Below are positions 37,202 through 45,790 of a DNA stretch of 64,000 bases, piece after piece. The stretch is from Paenibacillus kobensis NBRC 15729 (GTDB lineage Bacteria > Bacillota > Bacilli > Paenibacillales > Paenibacillaceae): NCBI RefSeq assembly GCF_004000825.1, contig NZ_BILZ01000023.1, positions 1 to 64,000 on the forward strand, read 5' to 3'. Within the stretch, counting starts at the first letter, position 1, and the number at the start of each line of letters is the position of its first letter. The notes below the pieces were generated by a model. That model did no database searches. It worked only from the letters and a program-made list of their open reading frames with translations, and was not told where the DNA came from. Both the position numbers and the translations under genes were made by a program.

Positions 37202-37325
37202 GCGTGCGAATACGTTCTGGAGAAGCGGATGCGTTCGCCTTTGTCCCCGGATTGTATCCGAATCGGAATTTATATAATCCATAACAATCTGGGGACAACA
37301 GCGATCGGAAGAACGTATCGCACGC
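37202..37325. repeat. 124-bp imperfect palindrome in the argC-argJ gap
   Basis: The outer arms GCGTGCGAATACGTTCT (37202-37218) and AGAACGTATCGCACGC (37310-37325) match apart from one extra A. The inner arms TTGTCCCCGGATTG (37241-37254) and CAATCTGGGGACAA (37285-37298) match with one G-T. The centre holds CCGAATCGG. It resembles a miniature palindromic mobile element (REP/MITE type) or a large operon-internal RNA structure. The remainder of the 389-base gap (36984-37201) shows no gene. Confidence 0.7.
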
Positions 37326-37372
37326 GCAGCGGACCTTAACTGTTACAAACATTCCAAAGGAGAAGAAGAACG

Positions 37373-38596
37373 ATGTCTCAATTTCAGATTGTAGCGGACG
37401 GCTCCGTTACTACGCCTCGCGGCTTCCAAGCAGGCGGCTTGCACTGCGGTCTCAAAAAAACGACGCGCCACGACCTGGGCGCTATTATATGTGAAGTGCC
37501 GGCATCGGCAGCCGGCGTCTACACGACGAACGCGTTCCAAGCGGCGCCGATTCTTGTTACGAAGAACAGCATCGGCGAAGAAGGGCTGCTGCGCGGCGTT
37601 ATCGTCAATAGCGGCAACGCCAACGCTTGCACCGGCAAGCAGGGCGAGGCGGACGCATACGAGATGCGCGCGAAATTCGCAGAAGCGATCGGCGTTCCGG
37701 CCGTGCATATCGCAGTCGCATCGACTGGCGTCATCGGCGAGAACCTGAAGATGGACCGCGTACGCAGCGGCATCGAGCAGCTTCCGGCGAAGCTGTCCGC
37801 GGACAATGCGGGAGCGAACGATTTTAACCAAGCGATTCTGACGACTGACCTCGTTGAGAAGACGGCTTGCGTGAAGCTTGAGCTCAATGGCAAAACGGTA
37901 CATATCGCAGGCGCGGCTAAAGGCTCCGGCATGATTCATCCGAACATGGCGACGATGCTCGGCTTTGTCACGACGGACGCTAATATCGGCAGCGCAGAGC
38001 TGACGCAACTGCTTCGTCAAGCGACGGATCTGTCGTTCAACATGATCACGGTCGACGGCGACACGAGCACGAACGATATGCTCGTTGCCATGGCGAGCGG
38101 TCTCGCAGGCAACGAAGCGCTGACCCCAGCGCATGAAGGCTGGGCTGCTTTCGCAGCGGGTCTTCGTCATGTGTGCGAGGTGCTGGCGAAAGCGATCGCG
38201 CGTGACGGCGAAGGGGCGACGAAGCTCGTTGAAGTCCAGGTGCGCGGCGCGGTGAGCGACGACTCTGCCCAAGCGATTGCGAAGACGGTCATCGGCTCCT
38301 CGCTCGTGAAGTCGGCCGTATTCGGCGCAGACGCGAACTGGGGCCGCATTATCGCGGCGGTCGGACGCGCGGGCCAGCCGGTCAATGTGGACACGGTCGA
38401 CATTCGCCTCGGCGATATCGTCACGCTGGAGCAATCCCGTCCGATCAGCTTCGACGAGGATGCTGCGCTTGAATACTTGAAGGGCGACACGGTCGTCATT
38501 CACGTCGACCTGCATAACGGCGAAGGCTCGGCAACGGCTTGGGGCTGCGATTTGACCTATGACTATGTCCGCATAAACGCGGCATACCGGACATAA
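37373..38596 (+). CDS. argJ: Bifunctional ornithine acetyltransferase / N-acetylglutamate synthase
   Basis: This 407-residue ArgJ recycles the acetyl group from N-acetylornithine to glutamate. The self-cleavage site is visible in GMIHPNMATMLGF, cut before Thr194, which becomes the nucleophile of the beta chain. The C-terminus has NGEGSATAWGCDLTYDYVRIN. Whether it is also active with acetyl-CoA cannot be read from sequence, but no argA is present in the window. AAGGAGAAG lies before the ATG. Confidence 0.96.
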   Translation: MSQFQIVADGSVTTPRGFQAGGLHCGLKKTTRHDLGAIICEVPASAAGVYTTNAFQAAPILVTKNSIGEEGLLRGVIVNSGNANACTGKQGEADAYEMRAKFAEAIGVPAVHIAVASTGVIGENLKMDRVRSGIEQLPAKLSADNAGANDFNQAILTTDLVEKTACVKLELNGKTVHIAGAAKGSGMIHPNMATMLGFVTTDANIGSAELTQLLRQATDLSFNMITVDGDTSTNDMLVAMASGLAGNEALTPAHEGWAAFAAGLRHVCEVLAKAIARDGEGATKLVEVQVRGAVSDDSAQAIAKTVIGSSLVKSAVFGADANWGRIIAAVGRAGQPVNVDTVDIRLGDIVTLEQSRPISFDEDAALEYLKGDTVVIHVDLHNGEGSATAWGCDLTYDYVRINAAYRT

Positions 38597-38623
38597 GCGA
38601 AGGGCGAAGGAGAACGGACGAAT

Positions 38624-39409
38624 ATGGATCAACGGTTTGTTATGAAATGCGGCGGCAGCACGCTCGCGGCGCTGCCGGACAGCTTTTTTGCGGAGCTGAA
38701 GGAACTTCAGCAGTCGGGCGTCCGTCCGGTCATCGTTCACGGCGGAGGTCCGGCGATTAACGATACGCTCGGCAAGCTCGGCATCGAGACGGAGTTCGTG
38801 AACGGCTTGCGCAAGACGAGCGACGAAGTGCTCGACGTGGTCGAGATGGTGCTGGCAGGACGGATCAACAAGGAAATCGTACGCAAAATCAGCCTGAACG
38901 GCGCCAAAGCGCTCGGCTTGTCCGGCGTCGACGGCAAGCTGATTCAAGCGAAGCCGGTGGCGAACAGCCATGAGGTCGGCTTCGTCGGAGACGTGACGGA
39001 CGTGAACGCGGCTATCATCGAAGGCGTTATGACGATGGGCTACATTCCGGTTATCGCTCCAATCGGCATCGACGATGCCGCGCAGCGGTACAATATCAAT
39101 GCAGATACGGCGGCCGGTGCGGTTGCTTCGCATCTTGGCGTTGAGCGGATGATTGTTGTTACAGACGTGCCGGGCATCCTGAAAACGGTGGACGGCGAGA
39201 AGCAAGTGCTGCCGACCGTTACGGTGGCAGAGATCGAAGAGATGATCGCAAGCGGCGAGATCTACGGCGGCATGATTCCGAAGGTTCGCGCAGCGATCCA
39301 GTGTATTCAAGGCCGCGTAAGCGAAGTTGTCATCGTCAAAGGCGAGGAGCCCGGCGTTCTGACGCGGGCTGTGCTTGAGGGCGGTATCGGCACGCGCATT
39401 GTGCGTTAA
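38624..39409 (+). CDS. argB: Acetylglutamate kinase
   Basis: This 261-residue amino-acid kinase phosphorylates N-acetylglutamate. MKCGGSTLAALPDSFF holds the ATP-site lysine and glycines, VIVHGGGPAINDTL binds substrate, and INADTAAGAVASHL and VTDVPGIL follow. Residue K3-GG is seen here as KCGG. It lacks the N-terminal helix of arginine-inhibited hexameric NAGKs, suggesting that it may be insensitive to arginine. AAGGAGAACGG precedes the ATG. Confidence 0.95.
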   Translation: MDQRFVMKCGGSTLAALPDSFFAELKELQQSGVRPVIVHGGGPAINDTLGKLGIETEFVNGLRKTSDEVLDVVEMVLAGRINKEIVRKISLNGAKALGLSGVDGKLIQAKPVANSHEVGFVGDVTDVNAAIIEGVMTMGYIPVIAPIGIDDAAQRYNINADTAAGAVASHLGVERMIVVTDVPGILKTVDGEKQVLPTVTVAEIEEMIASGEIYGGMIPKVRAAIQCIQGRVSEVVIVKGEEPGVLTRAVLEGGIGTRIVR

Positions 39410-39447
39410 GCTATATTTTGCTAGGGCAAGTGAGAGGGGTAATGGAG

Positions 39448-40665
39448 ATGAGCGAAGCGGTGAAACAATCGGCAGCTCAGAACGGACAGACGGGAGCGGG
39501 CGAAGCCCTGCTGCCGACGTATGCCAGATTTCCAATTTCGCTGGTGAAGGGCGAAGGAAGCTGGGTGTGGGACGATCAAGGCAAGAAATACCTTGATTTC
39601 ATCAGCGGCATTGCCGTAACGAACTTGGGCCATGCGCCGAAGCGGGTAAAGGAAGCGCTTGTGAAGCAGCTCGATGAGCTGTGGCACGTATCGAACCTGT
39701 TCCGCATTCCGAATCAGGAGGATGCAGCCCGTCTTATTACGGCGAACAGCGCGGCTGATGCGGTATTCTTCTGCAACTCCGGTGCGGAAGCGAACGAAGC
39801 GGCGATCAAGCTGGCGCGCCGTTATCAGCAGATCGTGCTGGGCAACGGGCGCTACGAGATCGTGACGTTCGCGCATTCGTTCCATGGACGGACGCTCGCG
39901 ACACTGACGGCGACAGGTCAAGAGAAAGTGAAGGAAGGGTTCGCTCCTTTGCCGGAGGGCTTCAACTACATTCCTCTGCATGACCTCGCGGCGCTTGAAG
40001 CGGCTGTTACGGATAAGACAGCAGCGGTTATGCTGGAGCTTGTGCAGGCGGAAGGCGGCGTTTTCCCGGTTGATCCGGCATACTTGCACCGTCTCGTGAA
40101 GCTGTGCCGCGAACGCGGCGCATTGCTCATCATCGACGAGATTCAGACGGGCATGGGCCGTACGGGCAAATTGTTCGCGCATGAGCATTATGGCATTGAA
40201 CCGGACATTTTCACACTGGCGAAGGGGCTCGGAAGCGGCTTCCCAGTCGGCGCCATGGCAGCGAAGGAACCGCTTCGCGCGGCATTCGGCCCAGGCAGCC
40301 ACGGTTCGACGTTCGGCGGTACGCCGATCGCGACGGCAGCGGTGAAGGCGACGATTGAGACGATCATGGAAGAGAACCTGCCGGAACGTGCAGCGAAGCA
40401 AGGTGAATATTTGATGAGCCAACTTCGTGCGAAGGTTGCTCATAATGATTTTGTGAAGGACGTACGCGGTCTCGGCCTGCTGATCGGCATCGAGTGCGCA
40501 GAACCGGTAGGGCCGATCATTGCGGAAGCGCAGCAGAAGGGCTTGCTCGTGCTGTCTGCCGGTCCGAATGTGCTTCGTTTGCTGCCGAATCTGCTCGTGT
40601 CCACAGAAGAAATCGACCAAGCGGTTGCGATTTTGGCGGAGCTGCTTAACAAGCGTCTGAAATAG
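39448..40665 (+). CDS. argD: Acetylornithine aminotransferase
   Basis: This 405-residue class-III PLP aminotransferase has SGIAVTNLGH, NSGAEANEAAIKLAR, IIDEIQTGMGRTG and the PLP lysine in FTLAKGLGSGFP. It makes N-acetylornithine from the semialdehyde. The ATG at 39448 (MSEAVKQ) is 8 bases from GAGAGGGG; the ATG at 39442 is too close to that site. Confidence 0.95.
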   Translation: MSEAVKQSAAQNGQTGAGEALLPTYARFPISLVKGEGSWVWDDQGKKYLDFISGIAVTNLGHAPKRVKEALVKQLDELWHVSNLFRIPNQEDAARLITANSAADAVFFCNSGAEANEAAIKLARRYQQIVLGNGRYEIVTFAHSFHGRTLATLTATGQEKVKEGFAPLPEGFNYIPLHDLAALEAAVTDKTAAVMLELVQAEGGVFPVDPAYLHRLVKLCRERGALLIIDEIQTGMGRTGKLFAHEHYGIEPDIFTLAKGLGSGFPVGAMAAKEPLRAAFGPGSHGSTFGGTPIATAAVKATIETIMEENLPERAAKQGEYLMSQLRAKVAHNDFVKDVRGLGLLIGIECAEPVGPIIAEAQQKGLLVLSAGPNVLRLLPNLLVSTEEIDQAVAILAELLNKRLK

Positions 40666-40716
40666 ATATCGTATCGACAGCAATAGCTCATTGCTGACGC
40701 AATAGGAGGTATAGCT

Positions 40717-41673
40717 ATGCAGCATACATTGAACGAAGAATTGGCCGTATCGCTCAAAGGACGGGACTTTCTCGCCCTGGCTGACTACTCCCCGGAGGAA
40801 GTCCGTTACCTGATCGATCTGGCGATCGACATCAAGAAGAAGCAGAAGGCCGGCGAAGTATATCAACCGCTGAAGGGCAAAACGCTCGGCATGGTGTTCG
40901 AGAAATCGTCGACGCGTACGCGCGTATCGTTCGAAGTCGGGATTTATCAGCTTGGCGGCCAAGGGCTGTTCCTTTCCCGGAACGACCTTCAAATCGGCCG
41001 CGGCGAGCCGATCTGGGATACGGGCCAAGTGCTGTCCCGTTACCTCGACGGCATCATGATCCGTACGTTCGCGCACAAGATCGTGATCGATCTGGCGCGC
41101 AGCTCGACGGTACCGGTCATTAACGGCTTGACGGATGCAGCTCACCCTTGCCAAGCGCTGTGCGACTACCAGACGATTCTGGAGCACAAAGGCAAGCTTG
41201 AAGGGTTGAAAATCGCCTACATCGGCGACGGCAACAACATGACGCACTCGCTGCTCATGGGCGCGGCTAAGCTGGGCATGAACATGTCCGTGGCTTCGCC
41301 GGAAGGCTATGAAGCAGATCCGGATATCGTCGCACAGACGAAAGCGGTCGCTTCCGCAACGGGCTCTGTCATCCAAATGTGCCGCGATCCGAGAGAAGCA
41401 ATCGAAGGCGCGGACATCGTCTACTCCGACGTATGGGCGAGCATGGGCTTCGAGGCGGAACAGAAGGAGCGCGAGATCGCGTTCGCGAACTTCCAAGTCA
41501 ACGAAGAGCTCGTGAAGTACGCGAAGAAAGACTATCTGTTCATGCACTGCCTGCCGGCGCACCGCGGAGAAGAAGTCAGCGAAGGCGTCATCGACGGCGC
41601 GCATTCGATCATTTATGATCAGGCGGAGAACCGCCTGCATGCGCAGAAAGCGATTATGGCTGCCATTATGTAA
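40717..41673 (+). CDS. argF: Ornithine carbamoyltransferase
   Basis: This 318-residue enzyme forms citrulline from ornithine and carbamoyl phosphate. The carbamoyl-phosphate site is EKSSTRTRVSFEV and DAAHPCQALCDYQT; the ornithine site HCLPAHRGEEVSEGV is near the C-terminus. ATAGGAGGTATAG lies before the ATG. No carAB genes are in this operon. Confidence 0.97.
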   Translation: MQHTLNEELAVSLKGRDFLALADYSPEEVRYLIDLAIDIKKKQKAGEVYQPLKGKTLGMVFEKSSTRTRVSFEVGIYQLGGQGLFLSRNDLQIGRGEPIWDTGQVLSRYLDGIMIRTFAHKIVIDLARSSTVPVINGLTDAAHPCQALCDYQTILEHKGKLEGLKIAYIGDGNNMTHSLLMGAAKLGMNMSVASPEGYEADPDIVAQTKAVASATGSVIQMCRDPREAIEGADIVYSDVWASMGFEAEQKEREIAFANFQVNEELVKYAKKDYLFMHCLPAHRGEEVSEGVIDGAHSIIYDQAENRLHAQKAIMAAIM

Positions 41674-41769
41674 GAGGCAATTGGCTGACGCAGGCGCAGC
41701 CTCGTGAGTAGCGCCTGCGAGCCGGTTGAAATCATATACCATATCGATTATAGAGGAGCGTTACCAATC

Positions 41770-43005
41770 ATGGCGAAACAAAAAATCGTCCTTGCCTACT
41801 CGGGCGGACTGGACACTTCGGTAATTTTGAAATGGCTCAAAGAAACGTACGATGCTGAAATCATTACGTTCACGGCTGACATCGGCCAACGCGATGAGCT
41901 CGACGGCCTTGAGGCCAAAGCACTCGCAACGGGCGCTTCGAAAGTATACATCGACGATCTGCAAGACGAGTTCGCGAAGGACTTCATCTACCCGATGTTC
42001 CAAGCGGGTGCGCTGTATGAAGGCCAATACCTGCTCGGCACGTCGATCGCTCGTCCGCTGATCGCGAAGCGCATGGTTGACATCGCGCGCGCTGAAGGCG
42101 CAACGGCAATCGCGCACGGCGCAACGGGCAAAGGCAACGACCAAGTTCGTTTCGAGCTGACGGCTGCGGCACTTGCACCGGAGATCGAAGTGATCGCTCC
42201 TTGGCGCAGCGAGCAGTTCCGCAACGAGTTCCCTGGCCGCGCAGAGATGATCGCTTACGCTGAGAAGCATGGCATTCCGGTAACGGCATCGGCTGCCAAG
42301 CCGTACTCGACGGACCGCAACCTGCTGCACATCAGCTTCGAGAGCGGCATGCTCGAAGATCCTTGGTTCGATCCAAGTGCGGATTCGTGCAAAGATATGT
42401 ACGTACTGAGCGTATCCCCTGAGGATGCTCCAGACCAATCCGAATACGTTGAGCTGACGTTCGAGCAAGGCAACTGCGTAGCGGTGAACGGCGAGAAGCT
42501 GAGCCCGCTCGGCGTTATGGACAAGCTGAACGAGCTGGGCGGCAAGCACGGCATCGGCCGCGTCGACATGGTTGAGAACCGCTTCGTTGGCATGAAGAGC
42601 CGCGGCGTATACGAGACGCCAGGCGGTACGATTCTGTTCACGGCTCACCGCAAAATGGAGTCGCTCACGATGGACCGCGACGTCATGCATCTGCGCGACG
42701 GCCTGATCTCGAAATACGCTACGCTCGTCTACAACGGCTTCTGGTTCGCACCTGAACGTCTTGCGCTGCAAGCGCTCGTGACGGAAAGCCAGAAGAACGT
42801 AACGGGTGTCGTTCGCCTGAAGCTGTACAAAGGCAACGTCATCGGCGCTGGCGTACAAAGCCCAGTGAGCCTGTACAACCCGGACATCGCGACGATGGAA
42901 GCGGATCCTTCCCAAGCGTACAACCAAGACGACGCAACGGGCTTCATCCGCCTGAACGCGCTCCGTCTGAAAGTCGGAACCGGCGTAACACAGAACAAAC
43001 AATAA
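41770..43005 (+). CDS. argG: Argininosuccinate synthase
   Basis: This 411-residue enzyme joins citrulline and aspartate with ATP. The N-terminal ATP pyrophosphatase loop [15 protein letters not shown] is followed by [14 protein letters not shown] and [11 protein letters not shown]. The ATG at 41770 ([13 protein letters not shown]) is chosen by family N-terminus and GAGGAGCG upstream; an open extension to 41704 is not conserved. Confidence 0.97.
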   Translation: MAKQKIVLAYSGGLDTSVILKWLKETYDAEIITFTADIGQRDELDGLEAKALATGASKVYIDDLQDEFAKDFIYPMFQAGALYEGQYLLGTSIARPLIAKRMVDIARAEGATAIAHGATGKGNDQVRFELTAAALAPEIEVIAPWRSEQFRNEFPGRAEMIAYAEKHGIPVTASAAKPYSTDRNLLHISFESGMLEDPWFDPSADSCKDMYVLSVSPEDAPDQSEYVELTFEQGNCVAVNGEKLSPLGVMDKLNELGGKHGIGRVDMVENRFVGMKSRGVYETPGGTILFTAHRKMESLTMDRDVMHLRDGLISKYATLVYNGFWFAPERLALQALVTESQKNVTGVVRLKLYKGNVIGAGVQSPVSLYNPDIATMEADPSQAYNQDDATGFIRLNALRLKVGTGVTQNKQ

Positions 43006-43086
43006 GTTTGAAACCGCTAGGGGGCGCGGACGGCTCGATGGAGTCTCAACCGCTTCCCTTTCGCGAATGACATAGACGCAACCGTG

Positions 43087-43118
43087 GAAATAAGGGTCTT
43101 TTTCCGGACTCTTATTTC
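43087..43118 (+). other. Hairpin between argG and argH
   Basis: GAAATAAGGGTC and GACTCTTATTTC form a 12-bp stem (one G-T) with an 8-base loop. There is no T-run after it, so it probably affects mRNA processing or relative expression of argH. Confidence 0.5.
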
Positions 43119-43161
43119 TGTGTATAAAGGGCGTCAATATTTGTAGAGGAGTGTTACGAGA

Positions 43162-44577
43162 GTGAGCAAATTGTGGGGCGGACGTTTTACGAAGAAAACG
43201 GACCAACTGGTAGAGGAATACACAGCTTCGATCACGTTCGATAAAGAACTGGCAGAAGAGGACGTGCAAGGCAGCTTGGCGCACGTTACGATGCTTGGCA
43301 AACAAGGCATTCTCCCTGATGCGGACGTTGAGACGATCAAGGACGGCTTGCATCGTGTCCTTCAGCGCATCAAACGCGGCGACTGGGAGTATGAAATTGC
43401 GGATGAAGACATCCACATGAATATCGAGAAAGCGCTGATCGACGATGTCGGTCCGGTAGGCGGCAAGCTGCATACGGGACGGAGCCGGAACGACCAAGTC
43501 GCGACGGACATGCATCTGTACCTGCGCAAGCGCGTCGTTGAGTTCGTTGACCTGCTGCACAAGCTGCAATCGGCACTTCTTGAGCAAGCGAAAGCGAACC
43601 TCGACACGATCGTGCCGGGCTACACGCATTTGCAGCGTGCGCAGCCGATTCTGTTCGCGCATCATCTGATGGCGTACGTCTCGATGTTCGGCCGCGATGC
43701 GGAGCGTCTGCAAGACAGCTACAAGCGCGTCAACATGCTGCCGCTTGGCGCTGGCGCATTGGCAGGTACGACGTTCCCAATCGACCGGCATTTCGTTGCG
43801 AAGCAGCTTGGCTTCGACCGCGTATACGAGAACAGCCTTGACGCTGTCAGCGACCGCGACTTCATTCTCGAGTTCTTGTCGCATGCTTCGATCATCATGA
43901 TGCACCTGTCCCGCCTGTCGGAGGAACTTATCCTCTGGTCGAGCACGGAGTTCCGTTTCGTCGAGCTGGACGATGCATTCTGCACGGGCAGCAGCATTAT
44001 GCCGCAGAAGAAAAATCCGGACGTTCCGGAGCTTGTCCGCGGCAAGACGGGCCGTGTGTACGGCAACCTGATCGGCCTGCTGACGGTGCTCAAGTCGCTG
44101 CCGCTCGCGTACAACAAGGACATGCAGGAAGACAAGGAAGGCATGTTCGATACGGTTCGTACGCTTCAAGGCGCGCTTCAGCTGTTCGCTCCGATGATCG
44201 CGACGATGAAGGTCAACAAGGACATTATGCGCCAAGCGGTCAACCAGGACTTCTCGAACGCGACCGACATCGCCGACTTCCTCGTGGGCAAAGGCTTGCC
44301 TTTCCGCCAAGCGCATGAAGTCATCGGCAAGACGGTGCTCTACTGTATCCAGCAGGGCAAATATTTGCTCGACCTGACGCTGGAAGAGTTCAAGCAGTTC
44401 TCGCCGCTGTTCGACGACCGCATCTACGCGGTGCTGCAGCCGGAGAACGTCGTCAACGCCCGCAACGTATACGGCGGTACGGCGACGCCGCAAGTAAGCG
44501 AAGCGATCTCGCGCGCTCAGGTTGAGCTCGAAGCTACTGCTGCTTGGGTGACGGAATTCGCGGAGAAAAGCCGTTAA
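43162..44577 (+). CDS. argH: Argininosuccinate lyase
   Basis: This 471-residue enzyme splits argininosuccinate to arginine and fumarate. The N-terminus is [15 protein letters not shown] and the superfamily signature [16 protein letters not shown] contains the catalytic serine. GTG start with AGAGGAG upstream. Last gene of the arg operon; a strong terminator follows. Confidence 0.97.
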   Translation: MSKLWGGRFTKKTDQLVEEYTASITFDKELAEEDVQGSLAHVTMLGKQGILPDADVETIKDGLHRVLQRIKRGDWEYEIADEDIHMNIEKALIDDVGPVGGKLHTGRSRNDQVATDMHLYLRKRVVEFVDLLHKLQSALLEQAKANLDTIVPGYTHLQRAQPILFAHHLMAYVSMFGRDAERLQDSYKRVNMLPLGAGALAGTTFPIDRHFVAKQLGFDRVYENSLDAVSDRDFILEFLSHASIIMMHLSRLSEELILWSSTEFRFVELDDAFCTGSSIMPQKKNPDVPELVRGKTGRVYGNLIGLLTVLKSLPLAYNKDMQEDKEGMFDTVRTLQGALQLFAPMIATMKVNKDIMRQAVNQDFSNATDIADFLVGKGLPFRQAHEVIGKTVLYCIQQGKYLLDLTLEEFKQFSPLFDDRIYAVLQPENVVNARNVYGGTATPQVSEAISRAQVELEATAAWVTEFAEKSR

Positions 44578-44617
44578 TTGTTGAGGAAGTTAACAAGTTA
44601 GCACATAAAATAAGAAG

Positions 44618-44646
44618 CGCTTTGCCATTGCGGCAAAGCGTTTTTT
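44618..44646 (+). terminator. arg operon terminator
   Basis: CGCTTTGCC and GGCAAAGCG form a 9-bp stem around ATTGC, then TTTTTT. Degenerate copies of this hairpin follow downstream. Confidence 0.92.
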
Positions 44647-44656
44647 GTTAGATGAG

Positions 44657-44870
44657 AAAACCTTTGACCATTGCGGCAAAAAGTTTGTTGTATACATAAC
44701 GCTTTGTACGCGTTGGCAAAACGGTTGTCCTATTGTATACAAAACGTTTTGTCCGCGTCGGCAAAGCGTTTGTCTGTTGTATACAATACGCTTTATCCGC
44801 GTCGGCAAAGCGTGGCTCTTGTCTCTTGTTGTATACAATACACTCAGCCCGAGCAGGCGACAGAGCGAAG
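44657..44870. repeat. Tandem array of degenerate terminator-like hairpins with TTGTATACAA
   Basis: Units of about 45 bases begin near 44657, 44700, 44745, 44789 and (decayed) 44841. Each has an arm like CGCTTTG, a GC centre, GGCAAAGCG and then TTGTATACAA-type palindromes (starting 44688, 44733, 44777, 44829). They look like duplications of the arg terminator. Open frames across them are artefacts of the repeat. Confidence 0.7.
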
Positions 44871-44939
44871 CTCTTCAGAACTTCGAGCCGGGCTTACAGA
44901 CGCCTGCTTGAGCATAGGCGTCTATTTGAACTATTTTAG

Positions 44940-44953
44940 CGAACGTATGTTCC
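44940..44953 (+). promoter_or_regulatory. LexA (SOS) box upstream of the small toxin gene
   Basis: CGAACGTATGTTCC matches all 14 positions of the Bacillus LexA box CGAACRNRYGTTYC. It covers the -35 region of the toxin promoter (-10 at 44973-44978), the position of a repressor. Confidence 0.82.
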
Positions 44954-44970
44954 CTTATTGGATGAATGTT

Positions 44971-44978
44971 GCTATAAT
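44971..44978 (+). promoter_or_regulatory. Extended -10 promoter of the small toxin gene
   Basis: TGCTATAAT (44970-44978) is a perfect extended -10. The -35 at 17 bases (TTCCCT) is poor and lies partly in the LexA box. Transcription would start near 44985. Confidence 0.72.
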
Positions 44979-45049
44979 TGTAGAACAGTCTAGCAGGACA
45001 GCGAACTCTCCCGGCGCCAAGGCTGAGGCCCTCGAAAGGGGGTGGAAGG

Positions 45050-45133
45050 ATGGAAGTATACCAAGCATTAACGCTCATGGTATCGTTCGCAATGCTCGTT
45101 GTGACGCTGCTGGCCTTTCATAAAAAGAAATAG
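45050..45133 (+). CDS. Putative holin-like type I toxin, 27 residues
   Basis: This short ORF starts MEVYQALTLM, continues as one hydrophobic helix (VSFAMLVVTLLAF) and ends HKKK. It has the size, YQALTLM start and basic tail of the Hol_Tox/holin-like toxins (PF16935 type) of Bacillales, small membrane peptides controlled by antisense RNA. AAGGGGGTGG ends close to the ATG and its AGGG is paired with CCCT (45029-45040), so the ribosome site may be partly hidden. A LexA box overlaps its promoter. The 3' region is transcribed in both directions. Confidence 0.82.
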   Translation: MEVYQALTLMVSFAMLVVTLLAFHKKK

Positions 45134-45160
45134 ACCGCCTCCCTGGAAGGTAGCGGTCTA
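45131..45160 (-). terminator. Terminator of the antisense RNA
   Basis: TAGACCGC (45131-45138) and GCGGTCTA (45153-45160) form an 8-bp stem; on the minus strand it is followed by TTTCTTTTT. Confidence 0.75.
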
Positions 45161-45215
45161 TCGAGTGCACAAGTGCCCAGCGGAAACCGCCGTTATAACG
45201 GTTAGCTGTCTTGAA

Positions 45216-45242
45216 GGAGCGGTCTGGCCACCGCTCCTTTTC
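45216..45242 (+). terminator. Toxin mRNA terminator
   Basis: GGAGCGGT-CTGGCC-ACCGCTCC followed by TTTTCT, 83 bases after the toxin stop codon. Confidence 0.88.
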
Positions 45243-45251
45243 TCTAGGTTC

Positions 45252-45280
45252 ATTGTATCATGCTGCCGGTTCGCTGTCAG
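45252..45280 (-). promoter_or_regulatory. Promoter of the antisense RNA
   Basis: On the minus strand CTGACA (45280-45275), 17 bases, TACAAT (45257-45252), preceded by TGA. It has a better match to sigma-A consensus than the toxin promoter, as expected for a constitutive antitoxin. Confidence 0.75.
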
Positions 45281-45299
45281 CCAGCGGTACAGTGAAGCG

Positions 45300-45500
45300 T
45301 TCGTTGTATTCCATACAACTGAATCGCTTCAAAGTGAGGTACATGCCTTCCTTCATTGCACTCCGTGCAATGGAATTCGTACGCTTGGAGCAGATAAGGC
45401 TGCTTTCGGCGGCACATATTTTTTTATCGTTGTACAAAATGCAACGAACCGCAGCCGATTGGGTTGCGGTTCGTTGTTTCGTTGTATGAATTGCAATACT
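45300..45500. repeat. Cluster A of four TTGYA-N5-TRCAA inverted repeats
   Basis: Sites start at 45304 (TTGTATTCCATACAA), 45356 (TTGCACTCCGTGCAA), 45430 (TTGTACAAAATGCAA) and 45482 (TTGTATGAATTGCAA), spaced 52, 74 and 52 bases. A 12-bp perfect hairpin CAACGAACCGCA/TGCGGTTCGTTG (45442-45476) follows the third site. A second cluster lies at 61602-61793. Confidence 0.75.
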
Positions 45501-45550
45501 TCCATATAGGAAGTGGCGATGTGGGGCCGCCGATAGATTAAAGGGGTTTA

Positions 45551-45779
45551 GTTTAGTTAAGTTTAGTTAAGTTTAGTTAAGTCAAGTCGGGTTGAGTTAG
45601 GTCAGGCCAGGTTATGTCAAGTCAAGCCGGGTCAACTCAAGTCACTCGGGTCACTTAGGTCACTCAGATCACTCAGGTTACTCAGTTCACTAAAGTCACT
45701 CAGGTCCACTCAAGTCCACTCAAGTCCACTCAAGTCCACTCAACTCACTCAACTCACTCAACTCACTCAACTCACTCAA
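45551..45779. repeat. Satellite of 24 units alternating 10-bp and 9-bp period
   Basis: Nine 10-mers (three GTTTAGTTAA, then GT-initiated variants; 45551-45640), seven 9-mers (GTCACTCAG type; 45641-45703), four identical GTCCACTCAA 10-mers (45704-45743) and four CTCACTCAA 9-mers (45744-45779). It lies just after the 3' end of the minus-strand VanW gene. No coding role is seen. Confidence 0.88.
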
Positions 45780-45790
45780 CTCAGGCTCCA

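Larger units (their letters stand above)
45120..45245 (-). ncRNA. Antisense antitoxin RNA opposite the toxin 3' region
   Basis: A minus-strand promoter (CTGACA, 17 bases, TACAAT with TGA) would start an RNA near 45245. It would end at a minus-strand hairpin TAGACCGC/GCGGTCTA (45131-45160) followed by TTTCTTTTT. The RNA of about 125 bases would be fully complementary to the toxin 3' UTR and the last codons, as in TxpA/RatA-type systems. Internal hairpins include CCGTTATAACGG (45190-45201). Ends are predicted, not observed. Confidence 0.75.

Noticed and set aside
41761-44493. 910-codon minus-strand open frame opposite argG and argH
   Set aside because: A frame complementary to two conserved genes with strong codon bias; composition and absence of start signals mark it as a shadow. 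The same holds for the 773- and 730-codon frames opposite argD-argF and argJ-argB.
44671-45123. 150-codon plus-strand frame and 82-codon minus-strand frame over the hairpin array
   Set aside because: Their repeated VYN/RRQS phrases are translations of the DNA repeat; the plus-strand frame also runs over the toxin promoter.
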